DNA of 64,000 nt. It comes from 2-02-FULL-47-50 sp964479045. GTDB taxonomy: Bacteria > Pseudomonadota > Gammaproteobacteria > Eutrophobiales > Eutrophobiaceae. The stretch's first letter is position 1, and each line of letters opens with the position of its first letter. Under the pieces are notes generated by a model, which had not been told where the DNA came from, searched no databases, and saw only the letters and a list, made by a program, of their open reading frames with translations. The DNA is taken from positions 124,001-188,000 of the forward strand of contig CAYZJI010000001.1 of assembly GCA_964479045.1 (NCBI GenBank), in the 5' to 3' direction. Positions 36,740-46,298 of the stretch are shown here, in pieces. The translations under genes and the position numbers were made by a program.

Positions 36740-37403
36740 TTTATCGTTTCTGCATCTGATTACCAACGCGAGTCTGCTCGTACAGCTGGTGATGCTGTCA
36801 TTGCTGATCGCTTCACTGGTGGCGTGGACCATGATCTTCAACAAGCGGGTGGTGCTGAATCGCGCCAAACGCGAAGCTGACAAGTTCGAGGATCTGTTCT
36901 GGTCCGCAGAAGATCTGAGCCCGCTCTACAACCGCATTACCGGCAAACGTGAAGGGGCCACCGGCATGGAAAAAATGTTCGAGGCCGGCTTCAAGGAATT
37001 TGCGCGGCTGCGCAACCTGAACAATAAAGATCCGGAAGCGATGCTCGAAAGTGCCCAGCGCGCCATGCGCATTGCCATGAACAAGGAGGTGGATTATCTG
37101 GAAACCAATCTGTCCTTTCTTGCCACCGTCGGATCGACGAGCCCTTATGTCGGTCTGTTCGGTACCGTGTGGGGTATCATGAACAGCTTCCGCGCACTGG
37201 GCAATGTACAGCACGCCACTATTTCCATGGTGGCGCCGGGTATTGCTGAAGCCCTCATTGCTACTGCGATGGGCCTGTTCGCCGCCATACCTGCGGTGAT
37301 TGCCTATAACCGTTATTCGAATGATGTAGAGCGGTTAATCAATCGTTACGAAATTTTCCAGGAAGAGTTCCTCGCGATACTGCACCGTCACGCCCATAAC
37401 TGA
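36729..37403 (+). CDS. tolQ: Tol-Pal motor subunit TolQ
   Basis: 224-residue inner-membrane proton-channel subunit related to ExbB/MotA. One N-terminal helix (about 17-37) and two later helices around TVGSTSPYVGLFGTVWGIMNSF and VAPGIAEALIATAMGLFAAIPAVIAYN carry the conserved Thr and Pro residues of the channel. It pairs with TolR to energise TolA during outer-membrane constriction. Confidence 0.96.
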   Translation: MSTDLSFLHLITNASLLVQLVMLSLLIASLVAWTMIFNKRVVLNRAKREADKFEDLFWSAEDLSPLYNRITGKREGATGMEKMFEAGFKEFARLRNLNNKDPEAMLESAQRAMRIAMNKEVDYLETNLSFLATVGSTSPYVGLFGTVWGIMNSFRALGNVQHATISMVAPGIAEALIATAMGLFAAIPAVIAYNRYSNDVERLINRYEIFQEEFLAILHRHAHN

Positions 37404-37420
37404 TCAATCACATTACTGAT

Positions 37421-37843
37421 ATGCGCCAACGTGTCCGCAAACGACCGATGTCCGAGATCAACGTCGTACCTTACATTGACGTGATGCTGGTATTGCTCGT
37501 GATCTTTATGATCACGGCACCTTTGTTGAGCCAGGGCGTGAAAGTTGAATTGCCGCAGGCGGCGTCCAATCCGATTGAAGCCAGCGACAAGGAGCCGGTG
37601 ATAGTCAATGTGGATGCCGCCGGAAACTTTTTCATCAACTATGGCGAGAATCAGGATAAACCCATACCGGCAGCAGATCTGGTGAATCGCATCAATGCAT
37701 TGCTGAAATACCAGCCGGGCATTCCGGTTCTGGTGGGTGGCGACAAATCCGTCCCCTACGGCAAGGTGGTGGAGTTGATGGGCCTGCTGCAGACATCCGG
37801 TGTGCCCAGCGTCGGCATGATTACGGAACCGCTGGAGAAGTAA
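37421..37843 (+). CDS. tolR: Tol-Pal motor subunit TolR
   Basis: 140 residues, ExbD-type. A short cytoplasmic start with EINVVPYIDVMLVLLVIFMITAPLL contains the single membrane helix and the essential Asp of the proton path. The periplasmic domain has VLVGGDKSVPYGKVVELMGLLQ. Its stop overlaps the tolA start by one base. Confidence 0.96.
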   Translation: MRQRVRKRPMSEINVVPYIDVMLVLLVIFMITAPLLSQGVKVELPQAASNPIEASDKEPVIVNVDAAGNFFINYGENQDKPIPAADLVNRINALLKYQPGIPVLVGGDKSVPYGKVVELMGLLQTSGVPSVGMITEPLEK

Positions 37844-38709
37844 TGTATTTAAGCTGGCCGGTCAGGATTCGATCCTTCTGGTATGCCGTGGCGCTGCATC
37901 TGCTCGCGGCAGCGCTGCTGTTTTTCAGCTTCGATTTCAGCACGCCGATTAAACCGCAAGCGCCAAGCGTCAATATCGTCAACGCCGTGGCTGTAGACAA
38001 GGCGCAGGTGGAAAAGGAACTGCAGAGTCTGAAAAAGGAAGAAGAAAAAAAGAAACAGGCAGAACAGCAGCGCTTGAAGGAACTTGAAGACAAGGCCGAA
38101 GCGGAACAGAAAAAAGCCGAGGACCTGAAAAAGCAGCGGCTCGCCGAAGAGAAGAAACTGCTCGAAGCCAAGAAGAAAAAAGAACAGGAACAGAAACTGC
38201 GCGAGGAAGAACAGAAGAAGCTCGAACAGCTGGAAAAGGAAAAAGTCCAGGCCGAACTGGAAAAGCAGATGGCGGAAGAAGAAAAACAGCGCGTTGCTGA
38301 AGAACAGAAAAAGAAAGAAGCTGAACTGAAGAAAAAGCAGGAAGAGGAAAAAGCCGAGAAAGAATTACAGGAGCAGCTAGCTAAAGAAGCGGCGGCTGCC
38401 GAGACCGAGGCACAGCAGGCCGCGGACCAGCAACTGGCTGTGTCCCTCGGCAATGAGATTCATAACAAAATTGCACGGAACTTTAATTTGACCGGTTTGC
38501 CCGAAGGATTAAGCTGCAAGTTGCGGGTAAACCTGCTGCCTTCGGGCGAGGTGGTGAATGTGTCCATTGTGCAATCAAGTGGCAACGAAATTTTTGACCG
38601 GCGAGCAGTCACAGCAGCACAAAAGGCCTCACCGTGGCCGGTGCCGCAGGATGGTGACACATTTGACCGGCTCAATATGCGCGAAACGACCATAACTTTC
38701 AAACCGTAG
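37843..38709 (+). CDS. tolA: Tol-Pal periplasm-spanning protein TolA
   Basis: 288 residues in three parts. Domain I is an N-terminal membrane anchor (about 12-30). Domain II is a very long charged helix/coiled coil rich in Lys, Glu, Gln and Ala (about 48-200) that crosses the periplasm. Domain III, from about 205, is a compact TonB-like C-terminal domain with LRVNLLPSGEVVNVSIVQSSGNEIFDRRAV. It transmits force from TolQR to Pal/TolB. It is somewhat shorter than the enteric protein because the helix is shorter. Confidence 0.95.
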   Translation: MYLSWPVRIRSFWYAVALHLLAAALLFFSFDFSTPIKPQAPSVNIVNAVAVDKAQVEKELQSLKKEEEKKKQAEQQRLKELEDKAEAEQKKAEDLKKQRLAEEKKLLEAKKKKEQEQKLREEEQKKLEQLEKEKVQAELEKQMAEEEKQRVAEEQKKKEAELKKKQEEEKAEKELQEQLAKEAAAAETEAQQAADQQLAVSLGNEIHNKIARNFNLTGLPEGLSCKLRVNLLPSGEVVNVSIVQSSGNEIFDRRAVTAAQKASPWPVPQDGDTFDRLNMRETTITFKP

Positions 38710-38719
38710 GATTAGAACA

Positions 38720-40024
38720 GTGCAAATACATTTATATAAATCCCTGATGTTTATTTCGCTGCTTTTTGCCTTTATTCAGGCACAGGCAATGGAAATTATC
38801 ATTGATAAAGGCGTGGAAGATCCGATTCCGGTCGCCATCGTTCCGTTCGGCTGGTCGCAGGCATCAAGCGTTGCGCCGCTGGATCTGTCCGAGGTCATTT
38901 CCAATGATCTGGCGCGCAGCGGACGTTTCTCCACCATGGACCAGAAAGACATGCCGCAACAGCCGCATGATTTCAATTCCGTCAATTTCAAGGACTGGCG
39001 TTTGCTCGGCATGGAAAATCTCGTGGTCGGCAATCTCGCACTCAATAACAAGGGTGAATACGATGTGGAATTCCGGCTGATCGATGTCTACAAGGAAAAA
39101 CAGATTGCCGGTTTTCGTATTCCGTCCAGTGAACTGCTGTTGCGGCGTACTGCACATGAGATCAGCGACATCATCTATGAAAAGCTGATCGGCGTACGCG
39201 GCGCATTTGCCACACGCATTGTGTATGTCACCGTCAACAAGACCCGCGATGGCAAGAAACGCTATACGCTGCAAATTGCTGATGCTGATGGTTACAACCC
39301 GCAAATCCTGCTGGAATCCACCGAGCCGCTGCTGTCTCCTTCCTGGTCGCCGGACGGAAAGAAGCTGGCGTATGTCTCTTTCGAACACAAGAATTCTGCA
39401 ATTTATATTCAGGACATACAGTCCGGCGCACGTGAAAAAGTGGCGTCCAATCCCGGCATCAACAGCGCACCGGCCTGGTCCCCTGATGGCAGCCGTCTTG
39501 CTCTGACATTGTCCAAAGACGGGAACCCGGAAGTGTACATTTATCATGTGGGCTCGAAGCAACTTCGGCGTGTCACTGAAAATGCGGCGATTGACACCGA
39601 ACCCACCTGGTCCAGTGATGGCCGGACAATCGCCTTCACCTCGGACCGCGGCGGCAATCCGCAAATATATGCGGTGGCGGCCGATGGCGGCCAGGCGAAA
39701 CGCATCAGTTTTACCGGCAATTATAATGCCGGGCCGGTGTATGCTCCGGACAGCAGCAGCATAGCCGTTGTACACGGAGAAGGAGGCGCTTATCAGATTG
39801 GCCTGCTGGATCCCGTGAGTGGTCAGGTGTCCATATTGACGGATTCGCGTCAGGACGAATCACCGAGTTTTGCACCGAATGGGCATATGATCATTTACAC
39901 CACCACCGGGGCACGTGGCACGGCACTGGCAGCCATCTCGGTGGATGGCAGTGTCCATCAACGGCTGGCCCTGCAGGATGGGGAAGTGCGCGAACCGGCG
40001 TGGGGACCGTTCATGAACCGGTAA
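38720..40024 (+). CDS. tolB: Tol-Pal beta-propeller protein TolB
   Basis: 434-residue periplasmic protein. The GTG start opens a signal peptide (LYKSLMFISLLFAFIQAQA). The N-terminal alpha/beta domain is followed by a six-bladed propeller with repeated SWSPDGKKLAYVS, AWSPDGSRLALT and TWSSDGRTIAFTS elements. It binds Pal and TolA in turn. Gene order tolA-tolB-pal is intact. Confidence 0.97.
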   Translation: MQIHLYKSLMFISLLFAFIQAQAMEIIIDKGVEDPIPVAIVPFGWSQASSVAPLDLSEVISNDLARSGRFSTMDQKDMPQQPHDFNSVNFKDWRLLGMENLVVGNLALNNKGEYDVEFRLIDVYKEKQIAGFRIPSSELLLRRTAHEISDIIYEKLIGVRGAFATRIVYVTVNKTRDGKKRYTLQIADADGYNPQILLESTEPLLSPSWSPDGKKLAYVSFEHKNSAIYIQDIQSGAREKVASNPGINSAPAWSPDGSRLALTLSKDGNPEVYIYHVGSKQLRRVTENAAIDTEPTWSSDGRTIAFTSDRGGNPQIYAVAADGGQAKRISFTGNYNAGPVYAPDSSSIAVVHGEGGAYQIGLLDPVSGQVSILTDSRQDESPSFAPNGHMIIYTTTGARGTALAAISVDGSVHQRLALQDGEVREPAWGPFMNR

Positions 40025-40120
40025 CCCGTCGACACTTAAGGTGATTCCTTAAGATTCCCAAGAATGTTAATCTATGTAGCAGTGCAACAATTTGTATCTT
40101 CAAATAATCAGGAGAGCGAA

Positions 40121-40639
40121 ATGAGTATCAGATTGGTATTGTTTTTGTTGTTGAGCCTGGCCCTGTTTGGTTGTTCATCCACTCAGGAGCAGGAAGGTGA
40201 AGCCGAAGTTGTCGATCAGGGCACCGGCGTTGAGGGTGAAGGCACGACCTATGGCGCTGAAGATGCGCAGCCCAGCGGCCTTGCCGAACTCGATGATCCC
40301 AACAGCCCGTTGTATGTGCGTGTGATCTATTTCGAATACGACAGCAGCGAAATTCAGGCACAGTACCGTCCAACCGTGGAAGCCCATGCGGCATTCCTCG
40401 CAAGGAATCCGGGCATCTCTGTCACCCTGGAAGGCCACGCGGATGAACGCGGTTCCCGTGAATACAACCTGGCACTGGGCGAACGCCGTGCAGAGTCTGT
40501 CAAACAGCAGATGATCGTACTCGGTGCCACGGCCAGTCAGATCCGTGTCGTAAGCTACGGCGAAGAGCGCCCGGCGGTGGACGGCCATGACGAAGCTTCG
40601 TGGGGCCAGAACCGCCGTGTTGAGTTTGTCTATCGTTAA
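40121..40639 (+). CDS. pal: Peptidoglycan-associated lipoprotein Pal
   Basis: 172-residue outer-membrane lipoprotein. The ATG at 40121 has AGGAGA upstream and the lipobox LFGC. The OmpA-like peptidoglycan-binding domain contains YFEYDSSEI, LEGHADERGSREYNLALGERRA and the end NRRVEFVYR. It anchors the outer membrane to the wall. The 96-base gap before it has no gene. Confidence 0.96.
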   Translation: MSIRLVLFLLLSLALFGCSSTQEQEGEAEVVDQGTGVEGEGTTYGAEDAQPSGLAELDDPNSPLYVRVIYFEYDSSEIQAQYRPTVEAHAAFLARNPGISVTLEGHADERGSREYNLALGERRAESVKQQMIVLGATASQIRVVSYGEERPAVDGHDEASWGQNRRVEFVYR

Positions 40640-40648
40640 TCTGTAAAA

Positions 40649-41563
40649 ATGCGTCCGGCTTTAATTTATTTCTGTATCACCCTCACCGGTGTTGTGATCG
40701 GCACCACTGCCATGGCAGCGGAACGCGCAGCGCCGGTGACGGAAGCCGGATCGTCTGCCGCAATCCAGCAGCGTCTCGATAATATCGAGCGCATGCTGCA
40801 AAACCAGGGTCTGCTCGACATGTTGCAGCAATTGCAGGCCCTGCAGCGGGAAGTTGCTGATCTGCGCGGGCAGGTCGAACTCAATAATCACGAGATCGAA
40901 AAACTGAAGGAACAGCAGCGGCAGCTCTATTCAGACATCGACAAACGTCTGCAAAGCGGGGCCCCGCAAATTCCACCCGCGACAGAGCCGCCGGTATCAC
41001 CACCGCTGGATGAAATGGCGCCCGCAGAAAATGTAACGCCTGCGGGCCCGCAAGCCGATTCAGCATTATCGGTTGAGAATGTCACACCGCCTGCTCCGGA
41101 AACAGCGCCGGACACTGCTGCTGTCGCTGAATCAACAGAAATACCTGCTGCTCCTGCTGAACCGGCAGCCCCGGTTAATCCACTTGAAGCGCAAGCACAG
41201 TATCAGGCGGCGTTTACCCTGCTGAAACAGGCGGATTACGATCAGGCCATCACAGCGTTTGATCGCTTTCTCGGTCAATATCCGGACAGCCAGTATGCCG
41301 AGAATGCACAATACTGGATGGCGGAAGCGTTATATGTGAAACGCCGTTTCAATGAAGCCATCACCGAATACATGAAACTCGTTTCCACCTATCCGCAGAG
41401 CCAGCGCGTACCGCATAGTTTGTTGAAGATTGGCTATTCCTATTTTGAGTTGAACCAGCCGGAAGATGCCAAGAAAGTTTTGCAGGATCTCATTCAGAAA
41501 TATCCCGGAACCACAGCCGCCAGTGATGCCGAAACCCGGCTGAAGCGTTCCTCCGCCTCCTGA
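40649..41563 (+). CDS. cpoB: Division coordinator CpoB (YbgF)
   Basis: 304-residue periplasmic protein. A signal peptide precedes an N-terminal trimer-forming coiled coil (about 33-95, Leu/Gln-rich). An Ala/Pro/Glu-rich linker follows at about 108-178, and then three TPR repeats such as QYQAAFTLLKQADYDQAITAFDRFL. CpoB links Tol-Pal with PBP1B and LpoB during division. The linker is long for the family. Confidence 0.94.
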   Translation: MRPALIYFCITLTGVVIGTTAMAAERAAPVTEAGSSAAIQQRLDNIERMLQNQGLLDMLQQLQALQREVADLRGQVELNNHEIEKLKEQQRQLYSDIDKRLQSGAPQIPPATEPPVSPPLDEMAPAENVTPAGPQADSALSVENVTPPAPETAPDTAAVAESTEIPAAPAEPAAPVNPLEAQAQYQAAFTLLKQADYDQAITAFDRFLGQYPDSQYAENAQYWMAEALYVKRRFNEAITEYMKLVSTYPQSQRVPHSLLKIGYSYFELNQPEDAKKVLQDLIQKYPGTTAASDAETRLKRSSAS

Positions 41564-41576
41564 GTGACGGGCAGAC

Positions 41577-42266
41577 ATGCCCCACAAAATGCGCACCAAA
41601 TCCACCCTGGAGCAGGTTGCCGCTACGACCCTCAAGGTCAACGAAATTTTTTATTCACTGCAGGGCGAAACCACGCGCACTGGCCTGCCCACGGTTTTCA
41701 TCCGTCTCACCGGCTGCCCGTTGCGTTGCGGATATTGTGATACGGAATATGCCTTTCATGACGGTGAAAAAATTTCCATAGGTGACATCCTGCGCAAGAT
41801 TGCCGGCTGGCGCACGCGCTTTATTACTGTCACCGGCGGTGAACCGCTGGCACAGAAAGGTTGTATTGATCTGCTGCGCCTGCTCTGCGATGAAGGCTAC
41901 GATGTTTCACTGGAAACCAGTGGCGCCATGGACGTGACGGACGTCGACAGCCGCGTCTGCAAAATCATGGACATCAAAACGCCGGGTTCCGGTGAAGAGA
42001 AGAAAAACCGCTGGGACAACCTCAAGCACATCACCCAGCATGATCAGATCAAATTCGTGATATGCGACCGGCATGATTATGACTGGGCCCGGGCAAAAAT
42101 ACTGGAACATCGCCTGAACGAACGTTGCCATGAAATCCTGTTTTCACCGAGCCACGGTCAAATGGACACTACGCAACTTGCCGACTGGATCCTCGCCGAT
42201 CAATTGCCGGTACGTTTGCAGATCCAGTTGCACAAGTACCTCTGGGGCAACGTTCCGGGGAAGTAA
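41577..42266 (+). CDS. queE: 7-carboxy-7-deazaguanine synthase QueE
   Basis: 229-residue radical-SAM enzyme of queuosine/7-deazaguanine synthesis. The cluster motif CPLRCGYC is at about 48-55, with FYSLQGETTRTGLPTVFIRLTG before it and TGGEPL after it. It starts 13 bases after cpoB; a second ATG at residue 5 is possible. queC follows, and the pair with tol-pal is a frequent gammaproteobacterial neighbourhood. Confidence 0.95.
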   Translation: MPHKMRTKSTLEQVAATTLKVNEIFYSLQGETTRTGLPTVFIRLTGCPLRCGYCDTEYAFHDGEKISIGDILRKIAGWRTRFITVTGGEPLAQKGCIDLLRLLCDEGYDVSLETSGAMDVTDVDSRVCKIMDIKTPGSGEEKKNRWDNLKHITQHDQIKFVICDRHDYDWARAKILEHRLNERCHEILFSPSHGQMDTTQLADWILADQLPVRLQIQLHKYLWGNVPGK

Positions 42267-42274
42267 TATACGCT

Positions 42275-42319
42275 CGTCATTCCGGGCGGCGAGCACACGC
42301 AGCCGACCCGGAATCCAGG
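42275..42319 (+). repeat. REP-like unit between queE and queC
   Basis: A CGTCATTCC...GGAATCCAGG unit with inverted ends, related by its termini to the copies at 18211, 19473 and 27208. The rest of the 128-base gap shows nothing clear. Confidence 0.65.
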
Positions 42320-42394
42320 TAATTAACTCTAATAATAAATTGACTGGATACGGCATGCGCAGTATGACAAAGGAATGTAAACTTCTATTTATCT

Positions 42395-43060
42395 ATGAAC
42401 GCCGTCATCCTGCTCTCCGGCGGACTCGATTCCGCCACCACCCTCGCGATTGCCAGAGATCAGGGCTACACCTGTTATGCCCTGAGTTTTGACTACGGCC
42501 AACGTCATGCAGCGGAATTAAACGCGGCAAGAAATGTCGCGCGATCCATGCAGGTAACCGATCATAAAATCATCACACTGGATCTCACACAAATTGGCGG
42601 CTCCGCCCTCACCGACAAAAACATCGCTGTGCCGCAAACGCCTACGGAAGGGATACCGATCACCTACGTCCCGGCACGGAATACGATCTTTCTTTCCTAT
42701 GCATTGGCATGGGCAGAAGTGTTGAACATCAGCGAAATTTTTATCGGCGTGAATGCTGTGGATTATTCCGGTTATCCTGATTGCCGACCGGAATACATCA
42801 AGGCGTTTGAGAATATGGCGCGACTCGCGACCAAAACCGGCGTTGAGGGACATCCCTTTCACATCCACACACCACTCATCAATCTAAGCAAAGCCGACAT
42901 CATTAAAGCCGGCATAAAACTCGGTGTGGATTATTCCCTGACGGTTTCCTGCTATCAGGCCGATGAAGCGGGCCGCGCCTGTGGCGTTTGCGACTCTTGC
43001 CGCTTTCGTAAAGAAGGATTTACTGCTTCCGGCATTTCTGATCCAACGAGATATGTCTAA
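42395..43060 (+). CDS. queC: 7-cyano-7-deazaguanine synthase QueC
   Basis: 221-residue ATP-dependent enzyme making preQ0 from the QueE product. The PP-loop LLSGGLDSATTLAIA is at the N-terminus. The zinc site at the end is CYQADEAGRACGVCDSCRFRKEGF (four Cys). Length matches the family. Confidence 0.96.
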   Translation: MNAVILLSGGLDSATTLAIARDQGYTCYALSFDYGQRHAAELNAARNVARSMQVTDHKIITLDLTQIGGSALTDKNIAVPQTPTEGIPITYVPARNTIFLSYALAWAEVLNISEIFIGVNAVDYSGYPDCRPEYIKAFENMARLATKTGVEGHPFHIHTPLINLSKADIIKAGIKLGVDYSLTVSCYQADEAGRACGVCDSCRFRKEGFTASGISDPTRYV

Positions 43061-43260
43061 TATTAATTAACGAGCGGGATTAAATTACTTTGTTGATATG
43101 GAAATATGCAAACCAGACAGCCCGGATATTGCCTGACTATACTCAACCTCAATCAGCAACATTACAAATAATTAATGAATTGCGTGTATGCCTGCTATGC
43201 CGATTTACAAAATCAGGCCTGACAACCCATGCATTAAAATATAGTTGGGGTTCAGCTTTT

Positions 43261-43728
43261 ATGATACGTACTTTTTTTGCTGTTCTAGTTGCAACTATCG
43301 TCACTGCCGTGATAAGCATTACACTTACTGACCTATATAGATTCGTGCTTTTCCACTATCCGCTCTCTGCATTTGATCTTCAGAACTTGGGGTTGTGGAC
43401 AATATCGGTAATGTGGATCTTTATTTTCAACGTAACTGTTGCACTACCGGTCATAAATTTGCTTAGGTACCACGGGATTTTAAGGCGCCGTATTCTCGTT
43501 ACGGCAGGAGCAGTGGCGGGCTTTGCCCTGTATGGTGTTATTGCACTATTCCCTGATTCGGACGGCTCGGCGACGCAATCCCTAATACAGCAACTCGCCC
43601 CGTGGTTTGTCTTTGGCATCTCCGGCGCACTGTCCGCCTCTGTATTAGGGTACTTCCTGATCCCAAGCTCTAATAGCACGGTCGAGAGCAACACGCACAA
43701 AAGTGATTCGCCCTGCCAAGAACGTTAA
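43261..43728 (+). CDS. Small hypothetical membrane protein
   Basis: 156 residues from the ATG at 43261; the frame is open from 43090, but that part lacks protein-like features. Four hydrophobic segments (about 2-22, 42-62, 72-92, 110-135) and a hydrophilic tail are visible. There is no recognised family and no ribosome site, and composition is more AT-rich than queC. It converges with the transglycosylase gene, overlapping by four bases. It could be a late arrival or a degenerate gene. The 200-base stretch before it is AT-rich and featureless. Confidence 0.5.
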   Translation: MIRTFFAVLVATIVTAVISITLTDLYRFVLFHYPLSAFDLQNLGLWTISVMWIFIFNVTVALPVINLLRYHGILRRRILVTAGAVAGFALYGVIALFPDSDGSATQSLIQQLAPWFVFGISGALSASVLGYFLIPSSNSTVESNTHKSDSPCQER

Positions 43729-46025
43729 ATATCAAACGGGAAAATTGAGCTGCGGTTTTCCTGGCGGGTAGCAACCTGCAGAGGCTGGGTGAGACGCACG
43801 TAATTGTTATACAGCGTGCGGATTTCGTGGACATAGACCACGGTCTGGCCGCAACGGCAGTTCTGGATCATTTCGCCGTCCTTCTCAAACGGCTCGGCCA
43901 TTTCCATCATCGCAAGCTCCACATTTCCGAACCAGCGATCCGGATCAAGCCCCATCTGTTCCGCACGGGCACGTGCCTGTTTGACGCGTCCGAAACCGGC
44001 ATTGTATGAAGCCAGCGTAAACCAAGTGCGATCTTCCAGCGGTAAATCGTCTTCAAACTGCTCGCGCAACATGCTCAGGTATTTCACGCCGGCGCGGATA
44101 CTGCTATTGGGGTCGTCCAGATCTTTTGCGCCTATGATATCGGCCGTGGCCGGCATGATCTGCATCAAGCCTTCCGCACCGGCGATGGAAACCGCCTCCG
44201 GATCGAAGCGGCTTTCCTGATAGATCTGCGCAACAATCAACCGCCAGTCGAAATCATATTGGTCGGCATAACGCTGGACGAGATCGTCATAAGGCGATAA
44301 TTGTTCGTTGCTGGCCAGCAGGCGCAGGCTGTCGCGGCGCGGGCGCTCAATATATTTCGCATACACTGCGTTATAGAAATGTCCGCGGTATTCCTTGCCG
44401 ATGAATTCATCCAGCGCACCCAGCAATTGATCGTCGCTCGCCCTCACTGCCCAGCCATGTGCAGCGGGTTCGCCCAGCGGGAACCACGCCTTGATTTTGT
44501 ACTGTCCGGCCAGATCGGTGTTATAGAGATTGCTGTCCAGCACAGTCAGGTCATATTTGCCTTCTGCCACCATGGTAATGATCGATTCGGTATCGATGCC
44601 CGGCTCAGTGATATTCAGTTCGAAACGCACACCGCGATCACGAATACGGTTCAGCGCCTTCCGATACGGGCTCTCTGCGGAAATGGTAATGCTGCGGCCT
44701 TCCAGGTCGCGGATATCCAGTAACGGCTCTTCACTGTCCCGGCCGATAATCAGCGGCGCGGAAAAATCGTAGGCGGTGGTCAATTCAATCTTGTCACTGA
44801 CAATGCTGCTGATCGGGATTCCGGCCGCAATGATGTCGCCTTCTCCGTTCAACAACAGTTGCTGCATTTCTTCATGGGAACCGGCCAGTACCACGTCCAC
44901 ACGCATCTTGTGGGCCCGCGCGAATTTACGCACCAGTTCGTATTCAAACCCCTTGAAGCGACCGCCGCTGAGATAGTAATTGACCGGGCTCTTGTAGGTG
45001 ATGAGACGAATCGATTTACGCTCCTGCATGCGCGGCAGATCACCAAGTTGCACCTGTGCAATATTGAATTCCAGATGATTGCGGTTCAGGAACTGGTTTA
45101 ATGCAATCTGCAAATTTTCAGCCGCCTTGTTCACGGCCCAGGACCTGGGCTCGCCACCGGTCACATCATAGGCAACGGTGAGATCAGGATGCTGCGGCAG
45201 GTAACTGTCCAGAAACTCGCTGTCGGCAATGGTGAGATCGTAATGTCCGCTGGCTACGCGCGCCATGATGGTTTCCGGTTTAAGGGCTTCCGGCAATTCC
45301 ACCAGATCCATCGTCGAATGTTCCCCGGCCAGTTCTTCCATGGCAGACCAGAGCGGCGAAGAACGCTTCAGCGCCACCTGACGGGAAACGAGATCTGCGA
45401 GGGACTTGATCTGGGTGGTATCAGCGCGCACCACCACCTGCTGCCGTGACGCAATCCACGGCGCGGTGAAATTCACCTGATCCTGGATCCCGGCCGCCAG
45501 TGACTGGCCCTGACCGATGATCACATCGCCGCGACCGGCCGCCAGATCGGGCAACAATTCCCATTGTTCACCGGACTCGATCCATTCCAGCGCCAGATCA
45601 TGTTCTTCAGCAAACCGTTCCAGCATCGCACGTTCTATATTCGAAACGGCCGGTGCCCCGGGCTCACGCGGCGCAAACAATACCCGCAGTTTTCCGGCAC
45701 GCAGGATGTCGTTGAAGTCTCGCGGTACGGAATGGCTCCAGAGACCCTCCCCGGTAACAAAACGGGTAATCGAATTACTAATGGGGTCAGATGCGGAACT
45801 GATCGCAGACGCGTCGTCCGGCAGGGCATCCTCAGTGGATGTCTGGTCTGGGTGTTCTGGTTCTGGGGCGGTGGCCGGGTTGGCCTGATGAGTTGTGGGG
45901 TTGGAATTATTATTGATGATGGCGCGGGCCAGCAACGGACTGGCGAGCACGAACACAGTCATCAGCCACGCCACGTGGCGTGAGACGCCGAAACGGATTT
46001 GCTTGTTTTTCAACAGTTGTAACAC
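43725..46025 (-). CDS. MltF-like lytic transglycosylase with two solute-binding domains
   Basis: 766 residues, far longer than MltF (about 500). A signal or anchor helix (about 17-36) and a Pro/Ser-rich linker lead to two successive family-3 solute-binding domains, at roughly 105-330 and 340-565. Each begins with the same kind of strand (KLRVLFAPREPG; SIRLITYKSPVNYYLSGGRFKGFEYELVRKF). The SLT domain follows, with catalytic Glu604 in YQESRFDPEA, then GLMQIMPAT and ASYNAGFGRV. It should cut peptidoglycan glycan strands. The second binding domain may sense a muropeptide. It starts with GTG after a GGGGGT site. Confidence 0.88.
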   Translation of the reverse strand: MLQLLKNKQIRFGVSRHVAWLMTVFVLASPLLARAIINNNSNPTTHQANPATAPEPEHPDQTSTEDALPDDASAISSASDPISNSITRFVTGEGLWSHSVPRDFNDILRAGKLRVLFAPREPGAPAVSNIERAMLERFAEEHDLALEWIESGEQWELLPDLAAGRGDVIIGQGQSLAAGIQDQVNFTAPWIASRQQVVVRADTTQIKSLADLVSRQVALKRSSPLWSAMEELAGEHSTMDLVELPEALKPETIMARVASGHYDLTIADSEFLDSYLPQHPDLTVAYDVTGGEPRSWAVNKAAENLQIALNQFLNRNHLEFNIAQVQLGDLPRMQERKSIRLITYKSPVNYYLSGGRFKGFEYELVRKFARAHKMRVDVVLAGSHEEMQQLLLNGEGDIIAAGIPISSIVSDKIELTTAYDFSAPLIIGRDSEEPLLDIRDLEGRSITISAESPYRKALNRIRDRGVRFELNITEPGIDTESIITMVAEGKYDLTVLDSNLYNTDLAGQYKIKAWFPLGEPAAHGWAVRASDDQLLGALDEFIGKEYRGHFYNAVYAKYIERPRRDSLRLLASNEQLSPYDDLVQRYADQYDFDWRLIVAQIYQESRFDPEAVSIAGAEGLMQIMPATADIIGAKDLDDPNSSIRAGVKYLSMLREQFEDDLPLEDRTWFTLASYNAGFGRVKQARARAEQMGLDPDRWFGNVELAMMEMAEPFEKDGEMIQNCRCGQTVVYVHEIRTLYNNYVRLTQPLQVATRQENRSSIFPFDI

Positions 46026-46298
46026 TATCGATTACCCCCGGGCCAACGAGCCCGTTCTGCTACCCGCTCGAAAAACAGGCGCTACTATACGCCCGAATTT
46101 CGTATACATCTATATATTGAGCTATTTAAATTCCATACCCACTATATATAGGAATACCCTGATTGACAGGGCTGCATACCCTAACATAGCGATTGCTGCG
46201 ATGCAATAAAGAATTAGAGCCAAACGGCTGAAGGGAGTTCTAGGGAATGAATAAATAATAATACATTGTAGTGTATGAACAATACTGACAGTAACTGC
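46026..46298. other. Gene-free AT-rich gap
   Basis: A 273-base stretch between the transglycosylase start and the murU stop. It is AT-rich with TATATA runs and presumably holds the transglycosylase promoter. One open frame inside overlaps murU in another frame and looks like a shadow. No hairpin with a T tract or known repeat is seen. Confidence 0.6.

Noticed and set aside
37821..38453. Minus-strand open frame of 210 codons, very rich in Ser and Cys
   Set aside because: It is the antisense of the Lys/Glu-rich tolA coiled coil, whose repetitive codons keep the other strand open; there is no ribosome site or family feature.
38864..39775. Minus-strand open frame of 303 codons inside tolB
   Set aside because: Antisense of the regular propeller repeats of tolB; no start signal.
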